A stretch of 64,000 nt of DNA from Allomyces macrogynus ATCC 38327 (taxonomy: Eukaryota; Blastocladiomycota; Blastocladiomycetes; Blastocladiales; Blastocladiaceae), in assembly GCA_000151295.1 (NCBI GenBank), contig GG745331.1:759871-823870 (forward strand), read 5' to 3'. The first letter of the stretch is position 1, and each line of letters begins with the position of its first letter. Below, piece by piece: positions 44,461 to 54,925 of the stretch. The notes beneath the pieces were generated by a model. That model did no database searches and had not been told where the DNA came from. It saw only the letters and a program-made list of their open reading frames with translations. The translations under genes were made by a program, and so were the position numbers.

Positions 44461-45069
44461 CTTGGTGGAGAGGACTGGGAAGAGACCAGGGCACTTGGCA
44501 TTATCACAACCCATCTTTTGAGCTGTCCCATTTTGATTTCCCGCCAGGGCCCAGGTGCCCGTTCAACGGACCGACCGGCGTCACTGCTGTCCGCGAACCG
44601 TGCACCACGGCGTGCGTCCCTTGTCCGGGATGCCAAGCGGAAGCGCGCGACGCGACGGATGGTTCCTCGAGCTTGACTTGCTTTGTTTACGGGAAAGTCA
44701 CGACATGGCATGGGCCTAAATCCGCCTCGTGGATGAGGTCGCTGCACGCGTCGCGCCCTTGCAACGGGGCGAAGTTGGCTCAAGGTGCCTGGGCCTGTCC
44801 TTGTCACTCACAAACCAACCCCGCCCGGCGCGCAGCCTCCTCCTCTCCTCTCCACGTCCTTTGCTTCAGCCTCCAACGTCGACTCGTTCTCGTCAAGTGG
44901 CAACAGGACCGGCCTCTTCGCGCACTCTCTCGTACTCTCGCAGCAGCCGCTCTTGAGGTCACGACCGACCCAATTTTGCCCTTGCCGGCCAGCCAGCAAC
45001 CAACCAACAAACCACTCGCGGACTTTGCCCAACGACCGGCCGGCTGAACCCCCGACAAGTACTTTCACC
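44461..45069. other. Intergenic region, SPAG1-like to C2 protein
   Basis: About 600 bases between two plus-strand genes with no gene seen; the second half is pyrimidine-rich, as in other promoters here. Confidence 0.4.
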
Positions 45070-45677
45070 ATGGCCATGTTCCACGTCCACGTTGGTGCGT
45101 TTGTCCTGCCTCGTCCGCCCCGCTCCTTGCTCTCGTTTACGAAGAGTCCGCAGCTGACGACGCTCTCCATCCGTCAGAGTCGGCGCGCAAGCTGCCCAAC
45201 CAAGACTGGTTTGGCAAAATCGACCCGTATTGCATCGTGAAGTGCGCGCACACGGGCGGCATCCTGACCCAAAAGACCAACCGTATCAAGAACGGCGGCC
45301 CGAACGTGACCTGGAACGAGACGCTGCACTTTGACGGCGTCCACGTCGACGGCGACGTGCGTCTCTTCATTGAAGTCTACGACAAGGACAAGCTCAAGGC
45401 CGACGACCTGCTCGGGTTTGCCGTGGTCGACTTGGGCCCGTTTGTCAGCAAGCATCCGCCGCACCCGCCCGGTTCGGTCCCGCAATTGTCGTACCGCGGG
45501 ATTCGGCTCAAGCAGTACGCGCACGGACCCGACACACCCGCCGAAGTGGATTTGACGGTGACCATGTATGTCCCGCTCACGGGGATGCCGACGCGCCGGT
45601 TGCTGTCGAGTACGTCCCTCGCCGAGGGGACGGCGTCGATTGATGATATCATGGCGAGTTATCCGACGGCGCCGTAA
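45070..45677 (+). CDS. Single C2-domain protein
   Basis: The exons are 45070..45094 and 45178..45677, 174 residues. The whole protein is one C2 domain with a short tail. The intron joins MAMFHVHV to ESARKLPNQDWFGKIDPYCIVK, the usual first strands. Then come WNETLHFDGV, RLFIEVYDKDKLKADDLLGF and VDLTVTMYVPL. Several Asp of the Ca2+-binding loops are in place (D in KIDPY, DKDKLKADD), so Ca2+-dependent phospholipid binding is likely. The tail (SSTSLAEGTASIDDIMASYP) may be a short interaction helix. The partner is unknown. Confidence 0.85.
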
Positions 45678-46091
45678 AGAGACGCGTGTTGCGTACGGTG
45701 GTGGCTGTGCCAGTGTATTTTATTAGTTTAGATGTCGAATCGCTCGATTGCTCTCTCGTGCTCTTCTCTTCCCGCATCGATGCCACGCCGTTCGGTGCCG
45801 TGGTCTCTGTCTGTCGTAGCGAATGTTGAAGAAAACTACTCGTGATTTCTCGTCGGTCAAGTCGAACGCTGCCAATCAATGCTGAGGAGCGGCTCGCGAA
45901 TGCAAGGGAGCACAAGCGCATGGTCAAAACAGCAGCGTTTCCACATTTCCACGACCCAAACAAAAAGATCAGCAAAACAGGAGAGAGGTAACAACGGGGA
46001 GGGTGATAAATAGGGCTTCTACGGTCGGATATTTTCCAAAAATCCTAGATCCCAGTTGCTTGGACCTCGTCAAAAACAACCAAAACTACCG
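45678..46091. other. Convergent 3' region, C2 protein / large orphan
   Basis: About 410 bases of lower GC content between facing stops. No gene is seen. Confidence 0.45.
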
Positions 46092-49000
46092 CTACCGCCG
46101 CCCAACACTCGACACCGTCGGCCTTGCCGCCGACACCCCACTCGCTGCCGCCCCGCGGGATCTCACGACCGTCGACCCATTCAACGACCATGCGCCGGGC
46201 GACGCCAAATCACTCGGCGTCCCTGGTGCCCCCGGATCAAACGTGCATTCGTTCGGGTTCCACCATGCAACAGCGGGCTCGCCCCACATCGGATGCCGGC
46301 AACAGGGGCACCAGGGGACCATCGGCACCCGGTTCCGCAATCGGGCCGCGGGTGCGGCAGGGGCTGGTGCTGCAGCAGGCGGTGGTGGAGGGCTCGCGCC
46401 TTCGAGCACCGACAGCATCCGGCGGAAAAACTTGGACGCGCCGCGCGGCGTGGGCGCGGTGCCGTTCGTCCCGCGACGACCGGGCGGGGACGCCGTGCGG
46501 TGCAGCGGCACGTCGGCGCGTGGCCGTGGGCTCGGGCTGAATGCGCGCGTGGTTTGCGGGACGCTTGATGGGAACGTGCCGGACAGCGAAAGTGGCGAGA
46601 GCATTGGCGATAGCGCTGACGTGTCGTCACCAGCGCCAGTGCCGGAAAGGGTCGCGGGCGCGCGGAACGGCGACCGCGCCGCCGGCATGAACGCGCGCGA
46701 CGTGCGGTCGCGCGGCGCGCCCGTCGTCGCGTCGATCGCCACGGCCTCGTCGGCCGGAATCGGCGAGACCGGCGGCATCGGCATCGGTGGCGGCATAATG
46801 GCCTCCCACGGCGCGACGCGCAAATCCACGTCCCGTCGCGTCGGTGCCGGCGCAGGCTCCCCCGGCGCGTCCGTCGCGACGCCCACGTCCGAGAACGACG
46901 AGACGACCCACGGGCGCACCATGGCCTCTTCCGCACCTTCCACCCCATCCGCAGCCGAGGGCAAATGCATCGGTTCCGCAGCCGTCTCCACCATACTCCA
47001 CCGCGCCGGCGGCGGCATACTGCGTCGGTGTTCCTGGATCGCCGCTGCGACGGGCGACCGCGCATGTGGTCGTGGCGATCCCGGTGCACCACCACCGGTC
47101 ATCGACGACGTCGTCGACCGGCGCGAGTACACGGAACTACGTCGTGACGCGGACCGAGCGACCTGTCGTGGCCCAGCCATCGCCTCGATCCGTCTCCCAC
47201 GCGACCGGCGGCGCCACGGCGGCGACCGCGACCCTCCCGGTCCATCGAGGTCGTCGTAGTTGGGTGGTGGCGTCTGCGGTGCCCCCGTATTGGTCCCTGA
47301 AAGCATGTGTCGCGGGATCGAGATGTGCAGTGATGCGTCGCGCGGCGCCGGGCGTAGAGCGCGCCGCGGACTCGTGGCATTGGCACTGACGAGCGTGGAC
47401 CCGTCGTCGGCGTCGAGCGGCGGCGCCGGGCCGGGGGCGTCCGGGAACCCGAGCCGCGCGCGCTCAGCGTTGACGTACTCGATGATCTGTCGCGCGCACG
47501 CGCGTTCGGTCGGTGACATGCTGATGGTGCGGTTCTCGACAGCCAGGTAGAAGGTGACAATGGGTTCCGCCGGTTTCGCAGGCTTCTGGTCGAGCGAGAG
47601 CTGCTCGAACAGGAACCCGCTGCGCGGGATCAGTGGGAGGACCGACGCCATGGGCATAGACGATTCTGCAGCGGACTCGACGGACTCGGCGGGCGCACGC
47701 CGTTCGGGGTCCCCAAGGACGAGTGTCGCGAGATGCGACCCGTTAAAGCACACATAAGCCTTATCCTTGACCGATTCGTGGCCCAACAGAGTCCACGCGT
47801 TCCCTCCCGCCGACTCGTCGATCCCCGGTGCGGGTGCGGCCGCCTGCGCTAGCAACGTCGGCAAATGCACCGACCGGCGCGACGGCGCAGCGGCAGTAGC
47901 CCCACCGGCGGCGGGTGGGATATAATGCAACTGCATGAGCGAAATAATCGCCTGTGTCACATCCAAGTCCGGTACGAGCGTGGGCGTCGTGCGCGGGCGG
48001 CCGTATGCGTCGAGTTCCAGCAAAAACGGTGCTGCTGGGTCGCGGTACGGCGGGGCCGGATCGCGGGCCAAGATGCGCACGTCGCGCGCAATCGAGTCGC
48101 CGTCGTCGAAATCGTCCATGTCGCTGATCGCAGGCGCACCCGAATCGCCCGCGGCAGCGGGCGCGAGAAACCGCGATTGCCGCCGACGGACCAGGTCGGT
48201 GTCGAGGTGCGGCAGCTCGAGCGGGAGCGGGGCCGGGGTCGTGCTCACGGATGGCCGTGAGACTGGGGGTGGTGGGGAGGTCGCGTCTGGGTCGAGACTG
48301 GGACGTGTTGGCGGAGGAGCGCGGTCCCGCGGGCGCACTTGCGGGACGCGGATCGACGGGCGACGTTCGGCGTCGCCCGCCTCAGAGAGACGCGGTGCGA
48401 GAGTGGGCAGGACTGGCAAGTCGCGCGGGTCCGACGTGTTGGACAATGGCGGTGCCGACGCCGACGTGCGTGCCGGGTGGTCGATCGGCGGACGCAGGAA
48501 CATGCGCGGCCTGGAAGGTGGTCGCGCGTCTGCAACGTCACTGCCCGAGTCGGTGCGACGGTCTGCGAGCTGCGGCGTAAGCGGCGGCGGTGGCGACAGT
48601 TGGAGCGTCAGGTCGAGCAGCGGCAGCGCGAGCGGGATCGGCGCCTCGACCGGGCGCGTCGAGGTCGATGTACGAGTAGTAGGTGGCGCCGGCGACCGCG
48701 TACGTGATGGCGGTGCATTAGGCAGCGCGAGGTGCAAGGCCGGTGGATCCGAGAAACCTAGCGAGAGCTGCAGCGCAAGCCGGTCGAGGTCCGATGCAAT
48801 CGATGCCGCGTTTTCGCTCTGGCTGCGTTGTCGCGAGAGCCTTGGTGGTGCATCTGCAGCTGGAGCAGCGGTACGGCGTGGTGGTGTGAGATCGCTCGAC
48901 ATGGACCGCGGCTGCTGCGGAACGTTGCGCGCACGGACGGCTGGGCTCGGCTCGCGCCGCGTGCGCCTCGGGCTACTCACGGGGGCCACAGCGGGGAACG

Positions 49001-49502
49001 GCGAGGGCGGGAGCGGAGAGAGCGGCGGTAATGTCGGGAACGGCAGAGGCGATCTCAGGACGGGCGACGTGCGCGGCGACGATACACGATGATCGGCCGA
49101 CGGTCGTGCCGACGACGTTGAGGGTCGCATCGGCGCCTCCACAGCGTCTTGTCCGTAAAAAGCGGGCGGGTTCCACGACGGCGTATCTTCATTGTCAAGA
49201 TGCAGAGCGAGAAGAGCATCGTCCAGTCCGCCAAGCGACAGGTCGCCGAGCCCGAGCGACAGCTGCGGAGCTGGTGCCAACACGTCGACGCTGGCCGAGC
49301 GTGATGCGGCGGCGGGCGCGAGGGACGCAGTCGACGACGTGGAAGACAGGATGGCGGCAGGACCGAGACGTGCGCGCAGGGCCTCGGCGCTGGCAGCGAG
49401 GTCGGGCGTCGGGCGGCGCGAGGACCGCGCCGAGAGCGTGGCCGGGTTGCTCGACAGCGAAGCGCGCGGCGAGTTGGGCGAGAGGGCAAAGAAGCGCGGC
49501 AT
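46092..49502 (-). CDS. Large Ser/Pro-rich orphan protein
   Basis: A single exon of 1,136 residues from the ATG at 49502. Most is low-complexity Ser/Pro/Arg/Ala sequence with many SP and RxxS sites, so heavily phosphorylatable. One more ordered region lies at about residues 500-690: VTQAIISLMQLHYIPP, NAWTLLGHESVKDKAYVCF, HLATLVLGD, GFLFEQLSLDQKP, IVTFYLAVENRTISMSPTE and CARQIIEYVNAERARLGF. Near the C-terminus are two close Cys pairs' worth of residues, WCPCCRHPMWG, followed by AVAWWNPNECTFDPG, which may bind metal. I do not recognise the family. The frame is open further upstream to 50036, but that part is compositionally like leader. Long plus-strand ORFs here are shadows. Confidence 0.7.
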   Translation of the reverse strand: MPRFFALSPNSPRASLSSNPATLSARSSRRPTPDLAASAEALRARLGPAAILSSTSSTASLAPAAASRSASVDVLAPAPQLSLGLGDLSLGGLDDALLALHLDNEDTPSWNPPAFYGQDAVEAPMRPSTSSARPSADHRVSSPRTSPVLRSPLPFPTLPPLSPLPPSPFPAVAPVSSPRRTRREPSPAVRARNVPQQPRSMSSDLTPPRRTAAPAADAPPRLSRQRSQSENAASIASDLDRLALQLSLGFSDPPALHLALPNAPPSRTRSPAPPTTRTSTSTRPVEAPIPLALPLLDLTLQLSPPPPLTPQLADRRTDSGSDVADARPPSRPRMFLRPPIDHPARTSASAPPLSNTSDPRDLPVLPTLAPRLSEAGDAERRPSIRVPQVRPRDRAPPPTRPSLDPDATSPPPPVSRPSVSTTPAPLPLELPHLDTDLVRRRQSRFLAPAAAGDSGAPAISDMDDFDDGDSIARDVRILARDPAPPYRDPAAPFLLELDAYGRPRTTPTLVPDLDVTQAIISLMQLHYIPPAAGGATAAAPSRRSVHLPTLLAQAAAPAPGIDESAGGNAWTLLGHESVKDKAYVCFNGSHLATLVLGDPERRAPAESVESAAESSMPMASVLPLIPRSGFLFEQLSLDQKPAKPAEPIVTFYLAVENRTISMSPTERACARQIIEYVNAERARLGFPDAPGPAPPLDADDGSTLVSANATSPRRALRPAPRDASLHISIPRHMLSGTNTGAPQTPPPNYDDLDGPGGSRSPPWRRRSRGRRIEAMAGPRQVARSASRRSSVYSRRSTTSSMTGGGAPGSPRPHARSPVAAAIQEHRRSMPPPARWSMVETAAEPMHLPSAADGVEGAEEAMVRPWVVSSFSDVGVATDAPGEPAPAPTRRDVDLRVAPWEAIMPPPMPMPPVSPIPADEAVAIDATTGAPRDRTSRAFMPAARSPFRAPATLSGTGAGDDTSALSPMLSPLSLSGTFPSSVPQTTRAFSPSPRPRADVPLHRTASPPGRRGTNGTAPTPRGASKFFRRMLSVLEGASPPPPPAAAPAPAAPAARLRNRVPMVPWCPCCRHPMWGEPAVAWWNPNECTFDPGAPGTPSDLASPGAWSLNGSTVVRSRGAAASGVSAARPTVSSVGRR

Positions 49503-50150
49503 GGTTGTGGTGCGCAGAGAGCGTGCAGCGTGCGAGGTATCAGATCGATCGTGTTGTTGTTGTTGGGTCGTCGGGCATGGCCAGCGCTTACTTGCGACGG
49601 GAGCGGCAGCAGCGGCAGCAGGGCGCGGCCATGGCGGGCGGGCGCAACGCGCACGACTCGGGGGAAATGGGGGTGACTTGAGCGCGAATAGGCTTGAGCG
49701 TACAGCAGGGACGCGCGCGACAAGAGAGCAGCCGCCAAGTGGGTCGGCTGGTGGCGTTGGCGGGCAGCAGAGGGGGCGCCGACGATCCCTGGCGCGGCGG
49801 GGACGCAGGGGCGCGGGTGCGGGCAGCGGGCAGCGGGCGCGTGCTGGCCGCGTGTGCAACAACTTGCAGCAGGATCTGCGCAGTGGTACAGGCGCGATTG
49901 CAAAGTGCAGCGGCCGCGGCGTTGCGGTGCTGGCGGTGGTGGGATGGAACTGGGGCCGCCATGTTGATGGTGGCGGTGGTCTTGGAGCTTGGATCTTGCT
50001 TGTCTTGTCAGCAATACTCAAACTGCCTGTATTCAATTCTCACTGATCACGAGCAGGAATTCTCGCCTGACCACGACTGTGACAAGCACGAATGTGCGAA
50101 TGTGACCGCTGATTTTCTGTGAACCGCGTGGAGTCGTTTGTGAAGACGAG
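49503..50150. promoter_or_regulatory. Upstream region of the large orphan
   Basis: About 650 bases of ordinary GC-rich, CpG-rich sequence upstream of the orphan start. It ends where the CpG-depleted island begins. Confidence 0.4.
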
Positions 50151-53100
50151 TGCAAGGAGAGAATAAGCACAAAATTCCAGGTGAGGTGCAATGGCAGCAC
50201 ATTCTCCATCTGACTGCACCTGCACCTACACCCATGCTTGATTTGCCTGTTGCAACATGGCAAAACTGCTCTTGACAGTGGCACTGGTACACATTGCATG
50301 TTGGTGTTGATGGCTGTGCCCAACACATGCACCAGCAGCACAGACAACCAACCTGACCACACACCTGCATTCCTGACTGCCAAGCAGGACCACACAGTGT
50401 GGCGCATGGCATGATATGGTGCAGCAGAGATGGTAGCATGACAACTGGTGTGGACCATGGCTGTGTTGGTAGCAAACTGCAAAGACCAAACATGCAGATG
50501 AACACAAAGAGAGATGAGGAGTGACATACCAATTGAGAGGCAGTTCTGCCACATTCTCCACCTGTCCATGCCCAGAATCTATTGGCCTTTTTCAGGATGG
50601 CATTGGCCAAACCAACCATGTCCAGCAGGCAAGCATCAACTTTGTGCTTGCATCACTCTCAGCACAGCCACAACAAGTGGAACAGGCCCATGCCATGTTG
50701 AGACTGTCAAAACCTGTGGTGGCAGTTGGTGTTGACAGTGGTGTGGCTGTCATGAAAATGGTCTGACATGATCCTAACCAAAGGTCAATCTGCAAAGGAC
50801 TGAATGGAACACTAATGCACCACATACAGAGAAATCACCATCATGGCTGTGCATCTAATCTTGGTGTGGCAAGCATGGATGTGCCAAGCATGCAACACCC
50901 ACCACAGAGGCAAATTTCCAAGAGGGCTTCAATGCCATTGAGACAAATTCGCCTCACAAAGCACTGCATTGCAGTGCGCAGGTCAGCAAGTGCAAAATCA
51001 GTTGTCACTGCAATCTGGCAGCCCGCCCTTGTGTGTGATGATGTCAGGTGACTGGCAATGCAGGCGCCCTGACATGTTGTTGATGGACATGCCCACTTTT
51101 GGTCCCATTCAACCAGGGCCAGCAACCTTGTCAACCAAATACACACCACTGGTGCAAACAACTGTGTGGACCATTGAAGGGTGGGTGAGGAGCAGAACGT
51201 CAGTGGCTGACATGGTGACGCCCAACATGAGCGCCTTGATGCTAATTGGCACAGTCAGCTGTTGCACCAAATTGGCATGCCATGCCAGCTTTGCTTGCAC
51301 TGGCGCCATCTAATGCCAGTGCTGACTGCACCTCATCAACACATGCTACCCATGGAACATTGCATCCCTCCCAAAACTCTTTCAATCTGACTAGCATGGG
51401 ATGCAGGCGTCAGGTTGGTGATTCTGTGACCATGTCCCTGAATCCAAGGGTTGGAGACAGCAGCACAACTGCAGCCAGAACAGTGGCTGATCTACTGACA
51501 AGTTCTCACAAGAAAACCACACCCCCCAGTGACTGGTTCATGTGACATGGGAACCTCAACCCAGAGTGCTGTGGAGGGCGCCAGCTTGGCCATGACCAGC
51601 ATTTGAGCAGTCTCTCTTGGTCGACCATTTACTGGCCATAGTCTGTGTTGAACCTACAGAGTCATGGTGTTCAACTGCAGTGTTGGAGCTAGGTGGTCTT
51701 GACAGATATGAGCCCCATGATGTTGCACCCAGATCAGAGCATGTTTGCTCCCTTTCAGTCTGCACGTTTAGTTTGCACTCAGTCAGTTGACCCAAGTACT
51801 GAGGTGAGATAGAATGAAGCCAGCCAGCAAAATTTGGTGCAGTGGTGTCTTTTGAAAAATTTGTTCAGTGTCACCACAAAGTTCTGTGTGCCTGTGTGCA
51901 ATAAAGCCAGCAAAAGTAGAATGCTTGCAAAAATTGGAAAGATCATGGGCATGATCACACTGGTCCATACAAATCACTGCCCTGGGTGACATGTTTTTGC
52001 AGTAGCATTGCAACATCACCCCCCCCCCCCCCTTCCCTAAGAGAGGATGAGCTGTTACTACCTCTTTAGCACCCAATGCTGCCCTCTGCATGTGCTCTGG
52101 CAGTATGTGTTGAGCACCTTGCACACCTGCTGCTGGTTGACATTAAGTCCAACATGAGTCATAGTCAACATGTCAGGCAGAGCCTGTGCAATGTATTCAA
52201 CATGTGCATGCAGCTGGAGGACCCCAGAGATACTGCCAGTTGCAGTCACAGTGTCAGGCAGCTGCTGCTCATCATGCTCAGTGTGTGTGGTGGTTGATCA
52301 AGAGTATGTCATTGGTTGCAATCACCATGTTCTGCTGCACCAGGTGGTCAACCTTGACGCTCTGCACCAGCTGGTTGGGCAAGAGTGCATCATTGGGCAG
52401 GATCACTGTGATTTACTACTGCATGTTGCAATTGATGTACTGTACCAGTTGGCCAGATGAGAATGTGTCATCAGGCACAAACAATGCAGCATATCATTGA
52501 AGCCTTCCAAAACCTTCTTGACACGAATATTTGAATCTCAACTTCTTGCCAACCAGCAATACCATCAATTTCACCTTTGCATCACAGGAGGATGCTGTTT
52601 TGATCTTCCTGATGCAGAGCAACAATAATCCGAAAGTTGCACACAAGCCAAGGAAAACGTGATCTTTTGTTTGTGTAAATGAAGTTTTGGAAGACTTCCA
52701 TTGGTCTTGATGCACTCCACTAACTGGTCAGCCAAAAAGGCGTTGTAGGGCAGGATCAGCAAGATCTACTCTGGCAAGCCATTGTCTTTGATGCACACCT
52801 CCAACTGGTTGGTCAAGAATGCACTGTTGGGTGGGATTGGCAAGTCAATATGCTGTGGCAGGTCCTTGACCTTCATGTGTGCCACTGACTAGTTGCTCAG
52901 TAAGACATCATCAGGCAGGAGCAGTGAATTCTGCTGTGGCAATTCATGGGCCTTGATACTCTCCATCAACTGGTTGGTCAAAGAATGTGTTGTCATGCAG
53001 AACCACCATGATCTGCTGCCAAGGGTCAATTTCAATCATGACTGCACCATCAGGCGCATTGCCAAGCCCTGCTGCAACAGGTCATCATTTTAGATGCATT

Positions 53101-54600
53101 CTACCTGCTTGCTGACCAAAAATGTGTTGTCAGGCGTGATTACCAAGTTCTGCTACAGCAGGTCAACAACCTCAACATGCTCCACCTGCTGGTTGATTGA
53201 GAATGCGCCATTGGTCACAATCACTGTGTTCTGCTGCAGCAGGTCATTGACCTTAGTGGACTCCACCTGCTGCTTGATCAAGAGCATATGCAACAAGTGC
53301 TTGAGTGCTGTTGGCTCTAGGTTGGTAGCCTCAATCTTGTCCTTGGCTTTTACACTCACAAGCAGCATGGGTGGCTTGTCCTTGGGCTCAATCAGCAACA
53401 AGATGGCGGCCTTGCACCCCCCCCCCCCATTCTTGGTGTGCACATCCATGAGCAGCATGGGGGATGTGTCCTTGAATGCAGTTGACAGCAACTGGATGGC
53501 AATGCACTTAACCTCATCCACAGCATGCACATTGATGAGTAGTGTGAGCAACATGGTCCTGGGTTTGGATATGACAAGTGCATGGCACTCAAGTGGTGGA
53601 CAGAGTCAAAGCCACATGTGAATGTCCTAGATGGGTAGCAGTGGCAGGAGTGAGTAGTGCAAGTGTGGGTTTGTCACAAAGTGCTTGAGGTTGTTGGCAA
53701 GCCAGAATTGTAGCAAGACATTGAGCACCAGCATGTCAATGATGTTGCAATGCGACTGCAAAACCATGTTGCCCAGGGTGGGGAGTGGCATGGGCCAGTG
53801 TGATCATGCCCATGATCAGGAGAAGTTGCTTGCATTGCACATGCATTTGGATGTGACAAGCATGTGCAGTACAACCAGACTAGTGACACCCAGCAGTGCC
53901 TACACACTAGAGTCAGTCAACCACGTCATTCTGCTCATGATGGTGTGCAACCCACACCACAGGCAGGGTAACCCTGCCACATGTCCCCAATCACCTGCAG
54001 CTTCCTTGCACTTGCAAAGGTGCACCCTTGGCATCTTTATGTCACTCAACCAGCCACTGAGTGGCTGCCATTGTGCCAGTGGTTGTTGATCCTGAATGCA
54101 GCAAGTTTGCCATGTCTGTGCCCCAAATGCACTGTGGGGCATGGTCATGGTGCAGGTGCAGGTGGAGGTGTCTGGTCACTGGCTGTGCTGGTCATTGGTT
54201 GGTCATGGGTGCTGGAGATGGAGCAGCACAGCAGAACACACATTGGATCACAGTGGCCAAGTCACAACTTCAGGAAAACTGACATTGGCATGGAAAGGCC
54301 ACGTGTGGGCAAAACGTGTGGCAGGATCCAAGTGCACACAATGCTTGTGCACAGCAAGTGGAAGCATGCCAGGCAAGGCGAGGGGAGCTCAATGAAAAAA
54401 TATCCATTGACAAATGGTGAGGAAGAGCGGAACAGGAACTGGCACCTGAGTGGAAATGGCAGTCTTTCCCACCCCTGGCTTGCGCAGTCACGTAGGAGAA
54501 AAGCTGGACCATTGATCATCATCCACGTTGCCATGGAGAAGATTCACTTAAAGCTAGCAAAAGTTGACACTAAGTCAGTTGCAAAAATTTGAAAAGGCCA
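50151..54600. repeat. CpG-depleted island, probably a decayed and once-methylated repeat region
   Basis: By eye I count about 31 CpG in the 4.4 kb, where base composition alone would predict some 250, while flanking coding sequence carries about ten per 60 bases. TG and CA are correspondingly abundant. Overall GC is near one half, lower than the flanks. No ORF resembles a known protein, and frames on both strands are broken by many stops. Subregions include an 81-bp tandem array and a C-run at 52019-52032. The edges are sharp, near 50150 and 54600; I found no terminal repeats. The pattern fits methyl-CpG deamination of a transposon-derived segment. Confidence 0.8.
52290..53310. repeat. Degenerate tandem array with 81-bp period
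   Basis: A word like TTCTGCTGCAGCAGGTC recurs at 52329, 52410, 52763, 52847, 52928, 53010, 53066, 53147 and 53228. Most neighbouring copies are 81-84 bases apart; one is shortened to 56 and one stretch (52500-52740) is more diverged. 81 bases equal 27 codons. Read on the minus strand, a unit gives a repeated pattern with LLQQN, then NAFL, then QLVECI or QQVE, so the array may be a decayed coding repeat. Confidence 0.75.
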
Positions 54601-54925
54601 GTTGAATCGACTGGGCGCTTGGACGCTTTTAGTAAAAGGCGAAAAACGTGTTCGCAAAAGACACCCAGCCGCGGCCGTAATGATCTGACGTCGTGGCCGC
54701 CGGAAATCCGAGGTCTTTGTGCTGGACTCGACGCACGTTGTGGGTTGACGCAAAGTGCGGTGAAACAATGCCAAAACCATCGACCACACCCCGCCATTTC
54801 GAGGAAGGCAGTAAGATCACTGCGCCATCACGCAGCCCCCACCAAGTTCGGCGCGACCGACGACGCCCTTGCCGCGACCGACATGATGGGCTGCGACCAA
54901 CAGCAATCTTCTCGAATATTACCAG

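Noticed and set aside
47935..49092. 385-residue plus-strand ORF within the large orphan
   Set aside because: A shadow of the longer minus-strand frame, with Gly/Arg/Ser-rich composition and no domain.
49503..50036. N-terminal extension of the large orphan by 178 residues
   Set aside because: Open frame, but it reads like leader sequence (Pro/Arg/Cys-rich), and the ATG at 49502 begins the Ser-rich body.
50151..54600. Named transposon family
   Set aside because: No transposase, reverse transcriptase or integrase motif and no terminal repeats could be read through the decay.
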